A stretch of DNA of 64,000 nucleotides from positions 124,001 through 188,000 of the forward strand of contig NZ_JANKZL010000013.1 in the NCBI RefSeq assembly GCF_027568395.1. Reading direction: 5' to 3'. The position numbers were made by a program, and so were the translations under genes. Origin of the DNA: Aminobacter sp. HY435 (GTDB lineage Bacteria > Pseudomonadota > Alphaproteobacteria > Rhizobiales > Rhizobiaceae). The notes under the pieces are model-generated. The model searched no databases. It had not been told where the DNA came from and saw only the letters and a list, made by a program, of their open reading frames with translations. Below are positions 1 to 9,247 of the stretch, piece by piece (the first letter of the stretch is position 1; every line of letters starts with the position of its first letter).

Positions 1-216
1 CTGGCGCCCGCCGAGCGTGATGTCGCCTGCCGTCGGCGACATGAACCCGGCCATCAGGTTGAGCAAGGTGGTCTTGCCACAGCCCGAGGCGCCGAGCGCG
101 ACGACGAAATCGCCGCTTTTGACTTCGAGATTCACGCCCTTGAGGGCAATGACCGCCTGGTCGGTGTAGAGGCCTGGATAGGTCAGGCTGACATTGCTGA
201 CATTGAGCGTTTCCAT
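1..216 (-). CDS. tauB: Taurine-type ABC transporter ATPase, 5' part only
   Basis: This is the N-terminal 72 codons of an ABC transporter ATP-binding subunit; the rest lies beyond the left edge. It would hydrolyse ATP on the cytoplasmic face to drive uptake of taurine or a related sulfonate. The start is the ATG at 214-216, and the protein begins [16 protein letters not shown] Walker A motif (GASGCGKTT) is readable around residues 42-50. It follows tauA on the same strand, the usual tauABC order, which is the main reason for the substrate call; the ATPase fragment alone would fit any nitrate/sulfonate/taurine-family importer. Confidence 0.85.
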   Translation of the reverse strand, partial: METLNVSNVSLTYPGLYTDQAVIALKGVNLEVKSGDFVVALGASGCGKTTLLNLMAGFMSPTAGDITLGGRQ

Positions 217-263
217 CGCGTCGAGCCTTTCAGAACTGATGCAGCAGATATCCGGGGAAGCCA

Positions 264-282
264 CCGGCCGGCATGCGGCCGG
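264..282. other. GC hairpin between tauA and tauB
   Basis: CCGGCC and GGCCGG arms flank a 7-nt loop. No T-run follows, so it is not a classic terminator. Its place just after a binding-protein gene and before the ATPase gene fits a stem-loop that lowers downstream expression or stabilises the tauA message; that role is inference. Confidence 0.35.
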
Positions 283-296
283 CGGCCAATCCAATG

Positions 297-1316
297 CTAC
301 TTGGATGCGTCCTTGGCGTAGCTGCTGTTGACGAAGGGCGCGTAGTCGTCGAGCGCCTTGTCGATCTGCTTCTGGGCGACCAGGAACTTGGCGCTTTCGT
401 TGAGCGCGCGGACCGCGCCGCCGCCCAGCCAGGTGTCCGAAGCCTGCTCGTCGGCATTCGGGAACGACAGCAGGTTGAGCGCTTCGACAGCGCCGGCGCC
501 GTCGCCGCCGATCAGCTTGACGATGCCTGCGACCTGCGGCGAGTCAGCCGTCCACGCCGCCTTGTTCTTGTTGTAGTCGGCATAGGAGTCGGCCAGCACC
601 TTGGTGAAGGCGGCCATGAACTTCGGATTTTCCGCAGCCCACTTCTTGTCGGCGACAAGGCCGTCGAAGGTCGGAACCGAGGCTGCGCCGATGACTTCGG
701 AATCCGAGATCACCTTGCCGTTCTTGAGCAGTTCCGACAGGGCCGGCGGCCAGACATAGGCCGCGTCGATGTCGCCGCGCTGCCAGGCTGCGATGATCTG
801 CGGCGGCTTCATGTTGAGGATGTTGACCTCGCGGGGGTCGACTTTCCACACCTTTTCGAGACCGACGAGCAGGTGGAAGTGCGAGGTCGAGACGAACGGC
901 ACGCCGACATTCTTGCCCTTCAGGTCTTCGGGCTTTTCGATGCCTGAGCCATTGCGCACGGCAAGCGCTTCCGACTTGCCGATATTGTCGAGGATCCAGA
1001 ACAGTTCGAGATCGACGCCGCGGGTCGCGGCGGCGGTGGTACCGGTCGAGCCGATGACACCGATCGGCACGTTGCCCGAGGCGAGTGCGGTCGAGATGTC
1101 GCCGCCCGAGCTGAACTGGCGCCAGTCGATGGTGTAGCCCGCCTCCTTCGCGGCTGCATCGAAACGGCCGTCGGCGATGGCCGTGACGAACGGCCCGACG
1201 ATCTGCTGGTAGCCGACCACGACGGATGTTTCCGCATAGGCGAGGCAGGAAGTGAAGACGCCTGCCGCTACTGTAACGGCGCCAGCTAAACGCTTGAAAT
1301 GCTTAAAGTGTATCAT
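297..1316 (-). CDS. tauA: Taurine ABC transporter periplasmic binding protein
   Basis: This 339-aa protein is the high-affinity periplasmic receptor of a taurine importer. A Sec signal peptide (basic MIHFKHFKR, hydrophobic stretch, likely cleavage after AYA near residue 28) is followed by a type-2 periplasmic fold of the NMT1/SsuA/TauA family. TauA-like stretches are visible, including [30 protein letters not shown] and [15 protein letters not shown]. The length is normal for TauA. It starts at the ATG at 1314-1316, precedes tauB, and is divergent from a MocR regulator of the type that controls taurine genes. Taurine is the best guess; another organosulfonate is possible. Confidence 0.9.
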   Translation of the reverse strand: MIHFKHFKRLAGAVTVAAGVFTSCLAYAETSVVVGYQQIVGPFVTAIADGRFDAAAKEAGYTIDWRQFSSGGDISTALASGNVPIGVIGSTGTTAAATRGVDLELFWILDNIGKSEALAVRNGSGIEKPEDLKGKNVGVPFVSTSHFHLLVGLEKVWKVDPREVNILNMKPPQIIAAWQRGDIDAAYVWPPALSELLKNGKVISDSEVIGAASVPTFDGLVADKKWAAENPKFMAAFTKVLADSYADYNKNKAAWTADSPQVAGIVKLIGGDGAGAVEALNLLSFPNADEQASDTWLGGGAVRALNESAKFLVAQKQIDKALDDYAPFVNSSYAKDASK

Positions 1317-1425
1317 CGTTACCCTCTTGTTTTGTTAGCCACCGGTTGTTCCGGAAACTTGCCGGCTTTGATGCCGGTCTTGGTTCTGACTAACAGGGTT
1401 AGATTAGACACACCGATTGCCTTAT

Positions 1426-1457
1426 ATCCAGATTGGAAGTTGAATGAATCCAGATTG
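1426..1457. promoter_or_regulatory. Tandem direct repeat, probable MocR/TauR operator
   Basis: The decamer ATCCAGATTG occurs at 1426-1435 and again at 1448-1457, 22 bp apart, which is two helical turns. It sits between the divergent tauA and regulator genes, 8 bp upstream of the GTG. MocR regulators bind direct repeats on one face of the helix. Read on the minus strand the sites begin CTGGAT, resembling the CTGGAC-type repeats reported for Rhodobacter TauR. Confidence 0.55.
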
Positions 1458-1464
1458 AACATGC

Positions 1465-2958
1465 GTGCGGGGAGCCATGGCGCAGGCGATTGTTTCGGAG
1501 ACGGTCTTCTTTCTCGACCGGACAAGCCGCATCGGGCTTCAGGCGCAGGTTCGCGAAACAGTGGTCTCGGCAGTGCTGTCGGGGCGGCTGCAGCCGGGCG
1601 CGCAGCTGCCTTCGACACGCAAGCTGGCGGAATACCTGAACATTTCGCGCATCACCGTGACGCTGGCCTACCAGGAGCTGGCGTCGCAAGGCTATGTCGA
1701 GACCGCCAGCCGCAGCGCCTATCGCGTCGCCGGCAATCCGCCGACAAGCGGCCTGGAGGCGACGGCCGCAGAGGCGGGAAGCGAGGAGATCGACTGGTCG
1801 TCCAAGCTGCGCTCCAGCTACATCGTCGCCAAGCAGATGCGCAAGCCGCTCGACTGGCGGCGCTACCCCTATCCGTTCCTCTACGGCCAGATGGACCCCT
1901 CGCTCTTCGACCTGGGAGCCTGGCGCGACTGCGCCCGCCGGGCCCTGGCGCGCGAGGATTTCGAGCTGATGGCGGGTGATTTCGCTGCGGCCGACGACGT
2001 CCAGCTCGTCAGCTACATCTGCTCGCGCACCTTGCCGAGCCGCGGCATCCGCGCCAGCCCGGACGAGATCCTCGTCACCGTCGGCGCGCAGAACGCACTG
2101 TGGATCGTCACCCAGCTGCTGCTCTATCGCGGAGCGCATGCCGTGTGCGAGAATCCTTGCCATCCCGACATGAGCGCGTCGCTGCGCCTCAGCGGCGCCG
2201 AAGTCACCGCCATCGACGTCGACAAGGAAGGGCTGCCGCCGGCGGCGCTGCCGGGCAGGATCGACGCCGTCTTCGTCACCCCCAGCCATCATTCGCCGAC
2301 CGGGGCGACCATGCCGGTCGACCGCCGCGCATCACTTCTCGCGGCAGCGGCAGAGCGGGATTTCATCATCGTCGAGGACGACTACGAGTTCGAGATGAGC
2401 TTCCTTGCGCCGCCGTCTCCGGCGCTGAAGTCCTTCGACCGCAGCGGCCGGGTGTTTTACATCGGCAGTTTTTCCAAGTCGTTGTTTCCCGGTCTGCGGC
2501 TGGGCTATCTGGTGGCGCCGGCGCCGGTCATTCGCGAAGCGCGGGCGTTGCGCGCCCTGATGCTGCGCCATCCGCCCGGACATCTGCAACGCACGGCTGC
2601 CTACTTTCTGGCGCTCGGTCACCACGACGCCGTGCTGCACCGCATGCGCAGCGAATACCACAAGCGTCACATCGTCATGGCCGAAGCGCTGCGGAACGAG
2701 GGCTTCACCATCGCCGGGTCATCGGCCTTTGGCGGCACCTCGTTCTGGATCGAGGGGCCCAAAGGGCTGGATGCCGACCTCTTGATGAACGAGCTCCGCC
2801 AGGACGGCGTGCTGATCGAGTCGGGGTCGCCGTTTTTTCCCGCCGATGAGGGCCCCTGCCGCTTCTTCCGCATGGGCTACTCGTCGATACCCCGCGCCAA
2901 CATCGTTGAAGGCGTTCGACGGACGGCGGAACGGGTCAAGCGCATGCATGGGGTCTGA
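1465..2958 (+). CDS. tauR: MocR-family (GntR wHTH + aminotransferase fold) regulator, TauR-like
   Basis: This 497-aa protein has the MocR layout. An N-terminal GntR winged helix (about residues 15-85, with PSTRKLAEYLNISRITV as the recognition region) is joined by a linker to a class-I aminotransferase-fold sensor domain. The PLP-binding lysine lies in GSFSKSLFPGLRLGY, as in active aminotransferases. TauR proteins activate taurine uptake and catabolism genes, and this gene is divergent from tauA. The start is either GTG 1465 or ATG 1477. A GGGGAG at 1469-1474 sits too close to ATG 1477 to decide, so the longer form is listed. The taurine link rests on the neighbouring transporter. Confidence 0.85.
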   Translation: MRGAMAQAIVSETVFFLDRTSRIGLQAQVRETVVSAVLSGRLQPGAQLPSTRKLAEYLNISRITVTLAYQELASQGYVETASRSAYRVAGNPPTSGLEATAAEAGSEEIDWSSKLRSSYIVAKQMRKPLDWRRYPYPFLYGQMDPSLFDLGAWRDCARRALAREDFELMAGDFAAADDVQLVSYICSRTLPSRGIRASPDEILVTVGAQNALWIVTQLLLYRGAHAVCENPCHPDMSASLRLSGAEVTAIDVDKEGLPPAALPGRIDAVFVTPSHHSPTGATMPVDRRASLLAAAAERDFIIVEDDYEFEMSFLAPPSPALKSFDRSGRVFYIGSFSKSLFPGLRLGYLVAPAPVIREARALRALMLRHPPGHLQRTAAYFLALGHHDAVLHRMRSEYHKRHIVMAEALRNEGFTIAGSSAFGGTSFWIEGPKGLDADLLMNELRQDGVLIESGSPFFPADEGPCRFFRMGYSSIPRANIVEGVRRTAERVKRMHGV

Positions 2959-3128
2959 ACCTGAATTGCCGCACCGAGGCTGCGGGCGGTGCAGAGTTCG
3001 TGCTGGCCGTACCGTTGCGCCTTGTCGGCAGGGCACAGCTGATGGCGGCAATCCAGGCCGACATTTTCAAGATGCTGACTGGCATGTACCTGAACGATCC
3101 CCTGCACCCGGGGCATCGCGTCGGGAGA

Positions 3129-4049
3129 TCAGTTGCGCCGGAGCTTCTTTTTGGCGCGTCGTTCCAGATAGGCGGTGGCCTGCAGGGCCGCGAGCACGAC
3201 GGCGGCGCCGACGATGATGCGCGTTTCGGGTATCTCGTCGAAGAACAGATAGCCGGCTGCTGCCGTCACGACGATCGAAAGATAGCCGATCGGGGCCAGC
3301 ACGCTGGCGTCGGCAAGCCTGTAGGCGCGCAGGAAGCAATACTGTCCTGCCTGGGCCAGGAAGCCGATGGCGAGCAACGGAATCCAGTCGAACGCCTTGA
3401 CCGGTTGCCAGACGAAGATAGCGGGCACGGCGGTGATGACAGCGAGGCCGACGGTGTAGAAGACCATCATGACTGTGGTGTTTTCGTCGCGCAGCATACG
3501 CGTCTGGATGATCGCCAGCGACCCGAAGACAACGGTGCAGAACACTGCGAGCAGGCCAAGGTTCCAGGCCACGCCGCCAGGCGCCAGCATCACCAGGACG
3601 CCGGCGAAGGCGGTGCCGGCGCCGATCCAGCGCAGCCGCGAGACCGTCTCGCCGAGGATGGCGGCGGCCATCGCCATGGTGATGAGCGGCCTCGAAAAGC
3701 TGAGCGCGTTGACCACGGCGAGCGGCAGCATCGTGTAGGCGAGGAACTGGCTGGTCAGCGCAATCGCGTTGCAGCTGATGCGCGATATGTTCTGCCAGGG
3801 GTGCTTGGTGTGGCGGATGTGGTGACGGTGCCGCCAGATCAGCGGCAGGATGAACATCAGGCCGATCATCGCCCGGATGAAGACCAACTGGAAGGCGGGG
3901 TAGATCATGCCCTGCGCCTTGACGAGCGCCGTCATGCCGCCGGAAACCAGCAGCATGTCGGCGAGCACCCAGGCCACGCCTTCGCGGTTGGCCTTGCGCC
4001 GCTCTTCGCCTGCCTCCGGCGTTGCCGCGATGTCAGGCTGGCTGGACAA
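3129..4049 (-). CDS. DMT-superfamily (EamA) inner-membrane transporter
   Basis: This 306-aa membrane protein has about ten hydrophobic segments in the two-fold EamA repeat of the drug/metabolite transporter superfamily; such proteins mostly export metabolites. The N-terminus is a hydrophilic stretch followed by GVAWVLADMLLVSGGMTALVK. The C-terminus ends in a basic ERRAKKKLRRN tail on the cytosolic side. The reading frame opens with TTG at 4047-4049, overlapping the end of the PIG-L gene by 17 nt. This implies translational coupling with the deacetylase gene. No substrate can be read from the sequence. Possibly it exports a by-product of the linked sugar-conjugate pathway. Confidence 0.85.
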   Translation of the reverse strand: MSSQPDIAATPEAGEERRKANREGVAWVLADMLLVSGGMTALVKAQGMIYPAFQLVFIRAMIGLMFILPLIWRHRHHIRHTKHPWQNISRISCNAIALTSQFLAYTMLPLAVVNALSFSRPLITMAMAAAILGETVSRLRWIGAGTAFAGVLVMLAPGGVAWNLGLLAVFCTVVFGSLAIIQTRMLRDENTTVMMVFYTVGLAVITAVPAIFVWQPVKAFDWIPLLAIGFLAQAGQYCFLRAYRLADASVLAPIGYLSIVVTAAAGYLFFDEIPETRIIVGAAVVLAALQATAYLERRAKKKLRRN

Positions 4050-6438
4050 GATTAGCCATCAGACGGAATGCTCCGGGGACCAACTTGTCCATCTGGTGGT
4101 GCAGCACCAGGCTGGTGTGGGTGTGGCGGCCCTTGCCGATCTGCGCCGACACCAAGGCGCCCATCAGCGGCTGCTCGTTGACGTCGTGCATGGCGAACAA
4201 AGGCTGGTAGGCCTCGTCCCAGCGCGCGGCGAAATACAGCCCGCGCTCCTTGTTCCAGCCGGACCAGTCCTGCGGGCCAATTGCGTTGGGGCCCTGGAGA
4301 AGGACGTGGTCCGGCGCCAGCACCGTGACCTCGGCGTTCGGATCCGTTACGCGCCAGCGTAAAGACGGCGAGCCGATCTCGAGTCTCCTCGGTGGCGTCG
4401 CTAGTGGATCCCAACCGTCGGTCGGGCGGTGGTAAAGCGTGACAAGGTGGCCGCCATTTTCGACGAAGCGATGCAGCTTCTCTGTTGCGGCAGCCAGATC
4501 CTTGCGGATGCCGAAGGCAAAGATGCCGACGACGATGGTCGTGAAGCGGGAGAGGTCGCCGGCCAGCGCCTTGGCGTCCAGCTCGGTGACGTCGAGTCCC
4601 ATCCGTGGCAGCCACAGGCCGACACGGTCGGCCCCGCCGCCGGCATAGCCGACCCGCGCGCCCTGCGGCAGCTTGAGGTCGAGGGCAAGCACGCTCAGCG
4701 CTTCAGGCTGGCGGTGGGTGACGCGGCCGATATGCGGATAGGCAATCGGGGTCAGGCGTAACGCCGGTCGGCCGTCGACCTCGGGAACGATGGTCGTCAG
4801 GCCGGCCTCGATGGCCTCGGGAGCGCGGATTGCCTGTCCGCCTTGCGTCTGCGCCAGCGACCAGCCGCCGGACACGCCGAGCAAAACCGGCGCCTGCCTG
4901 CCGCTCATCGTCGGCATGACCGGCCATTCGCGGCGGCTGCCGTCGAGCGGCACGATGATCGCTTCCGGTTCCATGACGACGGAGCTCGCCGGCAGCACGG
5001 CGAAAGCTTCTTCCAGATCATAGGCGGAGCGGGCCTTATGGCCGTCGAACTCGACGGAGACGATGACATGGGCGTCGCCGTTGCCGCCAAGCGCCCACCA
5101 ATGCGGCGGATAGAGCTTCGAATAGGCAGTGTTGGCGGGAGCGGAGACCGTGAAGCTGCGGCGGTGGCCGGACGTTGCCTCGACCTTGACCGTGAGGGCC
5201 TCGGGCATGACAGGCTCGATCCTGACCGGGCGGGCGCCGATGCCGGGCGCAAGGTCGATCGACAGCGTGGCGGTTTCGCCGGGCGAAAGCGTCGCCGGCG
5301 AGAGCCAGGCACGGTCGAAGACTCCGGCGGCCTCGATCAGCGCGGCATCGATTTCCCTGGCCTTGCGCTCCAGCCGGTGGCGATGAAGCGCGAGGAAGGC
5401 AGGCGAGGCATTGGCCCGCGCCACGGCGAGCTGCTGCGCTGCCTCGACCAGACTGGCAATGATCGCGTCGTTTTTGGGAAAGGCTGCAATCGCGGCGTCG
5501 ATGGCCCTGGCGGCCGTCTCCAGCGCCGCGGCCGCCTGTCCCGAGGCGTCCCTGGACTTGGCGAGGTCGGCAAGCGTTGAGGGAAGGCCGTCGAGCACCG
5601 ACGTTTCGGCCTTTGTCCCATCTGCAGCCAAAAGCAGGTGCAACGGCCAGCGCGACTTCACCTGCTCGCGCCAGTATCCCATGCCCTGCGAGGCGTGGTA
5701 GTAGCGCGACCATTCGCCGATCCGGTCATATTCGGCGCCTGTCGCCGGCTCGCGGCCAGGTGCGTCCACGATCACGGTGGCGTCGGGAGGCGGCACCTCG
5801 TCGTCATAGGTGTCGCCGCCGCCAGACCATGCCGGCAGGTAATATTTCGCCACCTGCCAGGGGCTCATGCCTTCCTGGAAATGCTCCGGAAACGCCTCGG
5901 GATCGGCGGCGAGGCGGATCGCCTTTTCGGCGGCGCGGGTCATCGCCCGGTGGTGGCCGTGCTGGCCAGGAACGTCGAGGAAAGTCGGGATGACGATGTC
6001 GGGACGCTCGCTGCGATAGGCGCGGACCAGCCGCTCGACGGTGCGCATCTCGCCCCAGCGGTCGAAGGTCTGGTCGCCGTCCTTGGAGAATCCGAAGTCG
6101 TGCACGGCGTCATCGGGGCCGTGTCCGAGCCAGACCACGTCGGCGTCGAGTTCGCGCGCCGCTTCCTCCATCTCGCGGGTGCGCATCATGCCGAGCACGC
6201 CGAGCCGCTCCGGCCCGAGTGCATTCTGGCCGCCTTCGCCACGTGTCGAGCAGGCGACGATGACGCGCATGCCAAGGCCGAGCCGGAACCAGGCGAGCAT
6301 GCCGCTCTGCTCGTCGTCGGGGTGGGCGCCGGTGTTCATCATGGTGACTGTGGAGGCAAGTCGGCTGAGCGACCTGTGAAGCCTGAGCAGCGCGGGACTG
6401 GATTTCTGTCTCTCGATACGTTGGCGGGCGCTCAGCAT
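4033..6438 (-). CDS. PIG-L family deacetylase with large C-terminal extension
   Basis: This 801-aa protein carries an N-terminal PIG-L/LmbE zinc-dependent N-deacetylase domain (about residues 30-270). The metal-binding motif GAHPDDE is near residue 37 and a second histidine cluster GQHGHHRA lies in the middle of the domain. Typical PIG-L enzymes are 220-300 aa; here about 500 residues follow. Part of the extension looks beta-rich, and residues about 600-740 (VTELDAKALAGDLSRFTTIVVG and ENGGHLVTLYHRP) look like a ThuA/beta-galactosidase-trimerisation flavodoxin-like fold. It starts at ATG 6438 with a GGAGG about 9 nt upstream. It lies between the ROK repressor and the DMT gene, so it probably deacylates the substrate imported by the divergent sugar transporter. 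Confidence 0.85.
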   Translation of the reverse strand: MLSARQRIERQKSSPALLRLHRSLSRLASTVTMMNTGAHPDDEQSGMLAWFRLGLGMRVIVACSTRGEGGQNALGPERLGVLGMMRTREMEEAARELDADVVWLGHGPDDAVHDFGFSKDGDQTFDRWGEMRTVERLVRAYRSERPDIVIPTFLDVPGQHGHHRAMTRAAEKAIRLAADPEAFPEHFQEGMSPWQVAKYYLPAWSGGGDTYDDEVPPPDATVIVDAPGREPATGAEYDRIGEWSRYYHASQGMGYWREQVKSRWPLHLLLAADGTKAETSVLDGLPSTLADLAKSRDASGQAAAALETAARAIDAAIAAFPKNDAIIASLVEAAQQLAVARANASPAFLALHRHRLERKAREIDAALIEAAGVFDRAWLSPATLSPGETATLSIDLAPGIGARPVRIEPVMPEALTVKVEATSGHRRSFTVSAPANTAYSKLYPPHWWALGGNGDAHVIVSVEFDGHKARSAYDLEEAFAVLPASSVVMEPEAIIVPLDGSRREWPVMPTMSGRQAPVLLGVSGGWSLAQTQGGQAIRAPEAIEAGLTTIVPEVDGRPALRLTPIAYPHIGRVTHRQPEALSVLALDLKLPQGARVGYAGGGADRVGLWLPRMGLDVTELDAKALAGDLSRFTTIVVGIFAFGIRKDLAAATEKLHRFVENGGHLVTLYHRPTDGWDPLATPPRRLEIGSPSLRWRVTDPNAEVTVLAPDHVLLQGPNAIGPQDWSGWNKERGLYFAARWDEAYQPLFAMHDVNEQPLMGALVSAQIGKGRHTHTSLVLHHQMDKLVPGAFRLMANLVQPA

Positions 6439-6463
6439 TCATGTCCTCCGGTATTTCAGTCGG

Positions 6464-7687
6464 CTAGTCGGTCGGCGTGGTCGCCACTGTTTCGAGCTTA
6501 GGGGTCACCACCTCGAACAGCGGCAGTGCGGCGGCGCCAAGCGCCGCGGTGTATTGCCCGGTCTGGCCGCGCACGACGCGCGGCAAGGCGCGGGCGCGGC
6601 GGCTGGCGACCGAGATCGGCAGCTGGCCCATGCGGTCGATCAGCTCGTCGATAATCGCGTCCGGCAGCATGCCGCCGAGGATCACCGTCTCCGGATCGAG
6701 AATGTTCTCGATCATCGCGATCATCGGCGCGAGATAGGTCGCGGCCTCGTCCATCCACTCGACGAGCACCGGGTGGCGTTCGCCGTGAAGGCGTTCGAGA
6801 TCTGCGAAGTCGCAGTCTTCGATGCCGGCGTCGCACAGCCTCTCGCGCAACGCATAGGCCGAAGCGTAGCGCTCGAGGCAGCCGTGCTGGCCGCACGGAC
6901 AGGCACGCCCGCGCGGCGCGACCACGACATGGCCGATTTCACCGGCGTTGCCGAAGGCGCCACGGAAGGGCACGCCGTCCTGGATCATGCCAAGGCCGAT
7001 GCCGGCGCCGAAATAGATCATGGCAAAGCTGGAGATCGCGTGGCCGGCGCCGAACAGCCTTTCGCCGACGGCAGCCGCGTTGGCGTCGTTTTCCACCGTC
7101 ACCGGTTCGCCGCAGGCTTCGCTCAGCAGGCTCGCCGCGTCGATGTCGGCCCAGCCGGGCAGGGTGGTCGGGCCGACAGAGGTCATGCCCTCGATCTCGA
7201 AAGGGCCGGGCATGACGACGCCGATGCCGAGCAGCGGTGCCTTGAAATCCCTGCGCACCGATTCGAGTTCGGACCTGATGTGCGCCACGACTTGCGGCGG
7301 GCTGGTGTCGCGCACGGGCGTGATGCGCTTGGACCGGGGCTGGCCGGAGAGGTCGAGGACCGTCGCCACCATGTGGTCGGAAGCGACTTCGATGCCCATC
7401 GTCATGGCGCCGTCGGGGTTGACCGCGAACTGGATCGGCGGCTGGCCGCGGCCGGAACGCAGGCGGCCGGTCTCCATCAACAGGTTTTCGCGGACCAGTT
7501 CGTCGACGATGTTGGCGATGGCTTGTGCCGTCAGATGCGTCAGCCGGGCGATGTGCATGCGTCCGAGCGAGCCGTTGCGGCGCACCACGTCGAGCACCAC
7601 GCGCCGGTTGTGGTCGCGGCTGCGCTCCGGGTTCTTCCCCAAGGTGACCTGATGTGTGCTGCCCGGCTGAAACGCCATTTCGCTCAT
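6464..7687 (-). CDS. ROK-family transcriptional repressor
   Basis: This 407-aa protein has an N-terminal winged helix (GRMHIARLTHLTAQAIANIVDELV, about residues 38-65) followed by a ROK sugar-kinase-fold domain. Most of the ROK zinc signature is readable in GHVVVAPRGRACPCGQHGCLE, with the cysteines of CPCGQHGC. NagC, Mlc and XylR proteins of this family repress sugar uptake genes and release DNA on binding a sugar or sugar phosphate. It is divergent from the sugar ABC operon across a 294-bp gap holding an AT-rich inverted repeat, so it most likely controls both directions. An ATG three codons downstream is an alternative start. Confidence 0.9.
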   Translation of the reverse strand: MSEMAFQPGSTHQVTLGKNPERSRDHNRRVVLDVVRRNGSLGRMHIARLTHLTAQAIANIVDELVRENLLMETGRLRSGRGQPPIQFAVNPDGAMTMGIEVASDHMVATVLDLSGQPRSKRITPVRDTSPPQVVAHIRSELESVRRDFKAPLLGIGVVMPGPFEIEGMTSVGPTTLPGWADIDAASLLSEACGEPVTVENDANAAAVGERLFGAGHAISSFAMIYFGAGIGLGMIQDGVPFRGAFGNAGEIGHVVVAPRGRACPCGQHGCLERYASAYALRERLCDAGIEDCDFADLERLHGERHPVLVEWMDEAATYLAPMIAMIENILDPETVILGGMLPDAIIDELIDRMGQLPISVASRRARALPRVVRGQTGQYTAALGAAALPLFEVVTPKLETVATTPTD

Positions 7688-7741
7688 CCTGACCTGCTTC
7701 GCAAAATTGATAACGCGGAAGCGATCTTCATCGCAATAGAT

Positions 7742-7757
7742 TAATTCAAGTAAATTA
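7742..7757. promoter_or_regulatory. AT-rich inverted repeat, candidate ROK operator
   Basis: TAATT and AATTA arms enclose a 6-bp spacer (TAATTCAAGTAAATTA). The site lies in the 294-bp gap between the divergent ROK and sugar-transporter genes. A TTGACA -35-like hexamer follows at 7763-7768 on the plus strand. NagC/Mlc-type repressors bind AT-rich inverted repeats. The rest of the gap (to 7970) shows no other clear signal before the GGAGG at 7972-7976. Confidence 0.45.
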
Positions 7758-7981
7758 TCTTATTGACAAACGCGCGCTGCCGGGGAACCGTAGGGGGAGG
7801 TATGCGGGGAGGATCCGCAGCTCGTTGGTGTCGGATGTGTCCGGGCGTGGTCCGCCTGCCTTTGATGACCCATGAATTCTAGGCGAGTGGCCCGCTTCTC
7901 GACTGCACGAGAAGAGCCGGGCCAAGGGGATAATGGTCGTCCGTGTCCGGACAATCCGGCGGGCGCTTTTTGGAGGCTAAT

Positions 7982-9235
7982 ATGCGCAAAGCAACCTTGT
8001 TTGCCGGACTGATCGCAGGTTTCAGCACGCTGGCAATGAACGCGGCCCAGGCCGTCGAGATCGAGTACTGGCAGTATGTCTTCGACACCCGCGTCAAGGC
8101 GATGGACCAACTCATCGACAATTTCCAAAAGGCCAATCCTGACATCACCGTCAAGCACACGACCTTCCCCTACGCCGACTACCAGACCCGCGTGATCGCG
8201 GCGAAGATGGGCGGGCAGGGCCCGGACGTCATGCAGCTGTTCTATGGCTGGCTCGACAAGTTCGTGGCCGGTGGCCTGCTGCAGCCGCTGCCGACCGATG
8301 CGTTCCCGCACGACAAGATCGAAGGCGAATTCTTCCCGATCGTCAGCGCCATGAAGCGCGGCGACGACTATTACGGCTTGCCGACGGCGGTTCGCTCGCT
8401 GGCGCTGTTCTACAACAAGAAGCTGTTCACCGAAGCCGGCCTCGATCCGGCCAACCCGCCCAAGACCCTCGACGAGTTCGTCGCAGCGGCTGAAAAGCTC
8501 ACCAAGCGCGACGGCAGCGGCAACCTGATCGTCGCCGGCTCCACCCTCGACATGGGCGGCCAGGATCACCAGTGGTGGCGTGAAGTGCTGGTCCGCCAGT
8601 TCGGCGGCGAGCCGTACACCGACGGTGACCGCAAGGTGGCCTACAACACCGAGGCCGGCGAAAAGGCGCTCAAGTTCTACACCGACCTGCAGACCGAAAA
8701 GAAGATCGGCCAGGCCGGCTTCATGGACGAAGGCCAGGCGGCATTCCGCGCCGGCATGGCCGGCATGACCATCGACGGCACCTTCCGTCTCGGCGCCTTC
8801 AAGTCGATCGAGGGCTTCGAGTGGGGCGTGACCGAGCTTCCGGCCAATGCCGAGGGCGTGCGTTCGAACTATGCCAGCTACTTCGCCAACGGCATCAGCT
8901 CGAAGACCGAGGGCGAGAAGCTCGAGGCGTCCAAGAAGTTCCTTGCCTACATCTCCTCGCCCGAGGCCATGGATGTCTGGCTGAAGACCGTCGGCGAGCT
9001 GCCGGCGCGCCGCTCGGCCGCGATGACCGACGCCAACCTCGCCGACCCGATCTACGGTCCGTTCCTGAAGGGCCTGGAATACGCCCACACCACGATGTTC
9101 GTCGACGAGGCGGCCCAGCGCCAGAACACCATCGACATGGCCAACCGCATCCTGCTCGAAGGCCAGTCGGTGAAGGACTCGCTCGCCGCCGGCGCCGCCG
9201 CCGAGCAGGCGATCATCGACGGCGCGGCCAAGTAA
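7982..9235 (+). CDS. Carbohydrate ABC transporter substrate-binding protein
   Basis: This 417-aa extracellular solute-binding protein belongs to the MalE/UgpB-type family 1. A signal peptide (MRKATLFAGLIAGFSTLAMNAAQA) is cleaved near residue 24. The mature start VEIEYWQYVFDTRVKAMDQL, then a KMGGQGPDVMQ loop and an NKKLFTEAGLDP segment, are typical of the group. I chose the ATG at 7982 because GGAGG lies at 7972-7976; the frame is open further upstream, but that would destroy the signal peptide. It is the first gene of the operon running to 14506. The ligand is a sugar, polyol or sugar conjugate that cannot be named from sequence. Confidence 0.9.
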   Translation: MRKATLFAGLIAGFSTLAMNAAQAVEIEYWQYVFDTRVKAMDQLIDNFQKANPDITVKHTTFPYADYQTRVIAAKMGGQGPDVMQLFYGWLDKFVAGGLLQPLPTDAFPHDKIEGEFFPIVSAMKRGDDYYGLPTAVRSLALFYNKKLFTEAGLDPANPPKTLDEFVAAAEKLTKRDGSGNLIVAGSTLDMGGQDHQWWREVLVRQFGGEPYTDGDRKVAYNTEAGEKALKFYTDLQTEKKIGQAGFMDEGQAAFRAGMAGMTIDGTFRLGAFKSIEGFEWGVTELPANAEGVRSNYASYFANGISSKTEGEKLEASKKFLAYISSPEAMDVWLKTVGELPARRSAAMTDANLADPIYGPFLKGLEYAHTTMFVDEAAQRQNTIDMANRILLEGQSVKDSLAAGAAAEQAIIDGAAK

Positions 9236-9247
9236 GGCCGGGCATCA

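Noticed and set aside
264-282. Factor-independent terminator after tauA
   Set aside because: The hairpin lacks a following T-run on either strand.
6554-7744. 396-codon plus-strand frame opposite the ROK gene
   Set aside because: Antisense shadow; the ROK gene on the other strand has clear HTH and zinc motifs.
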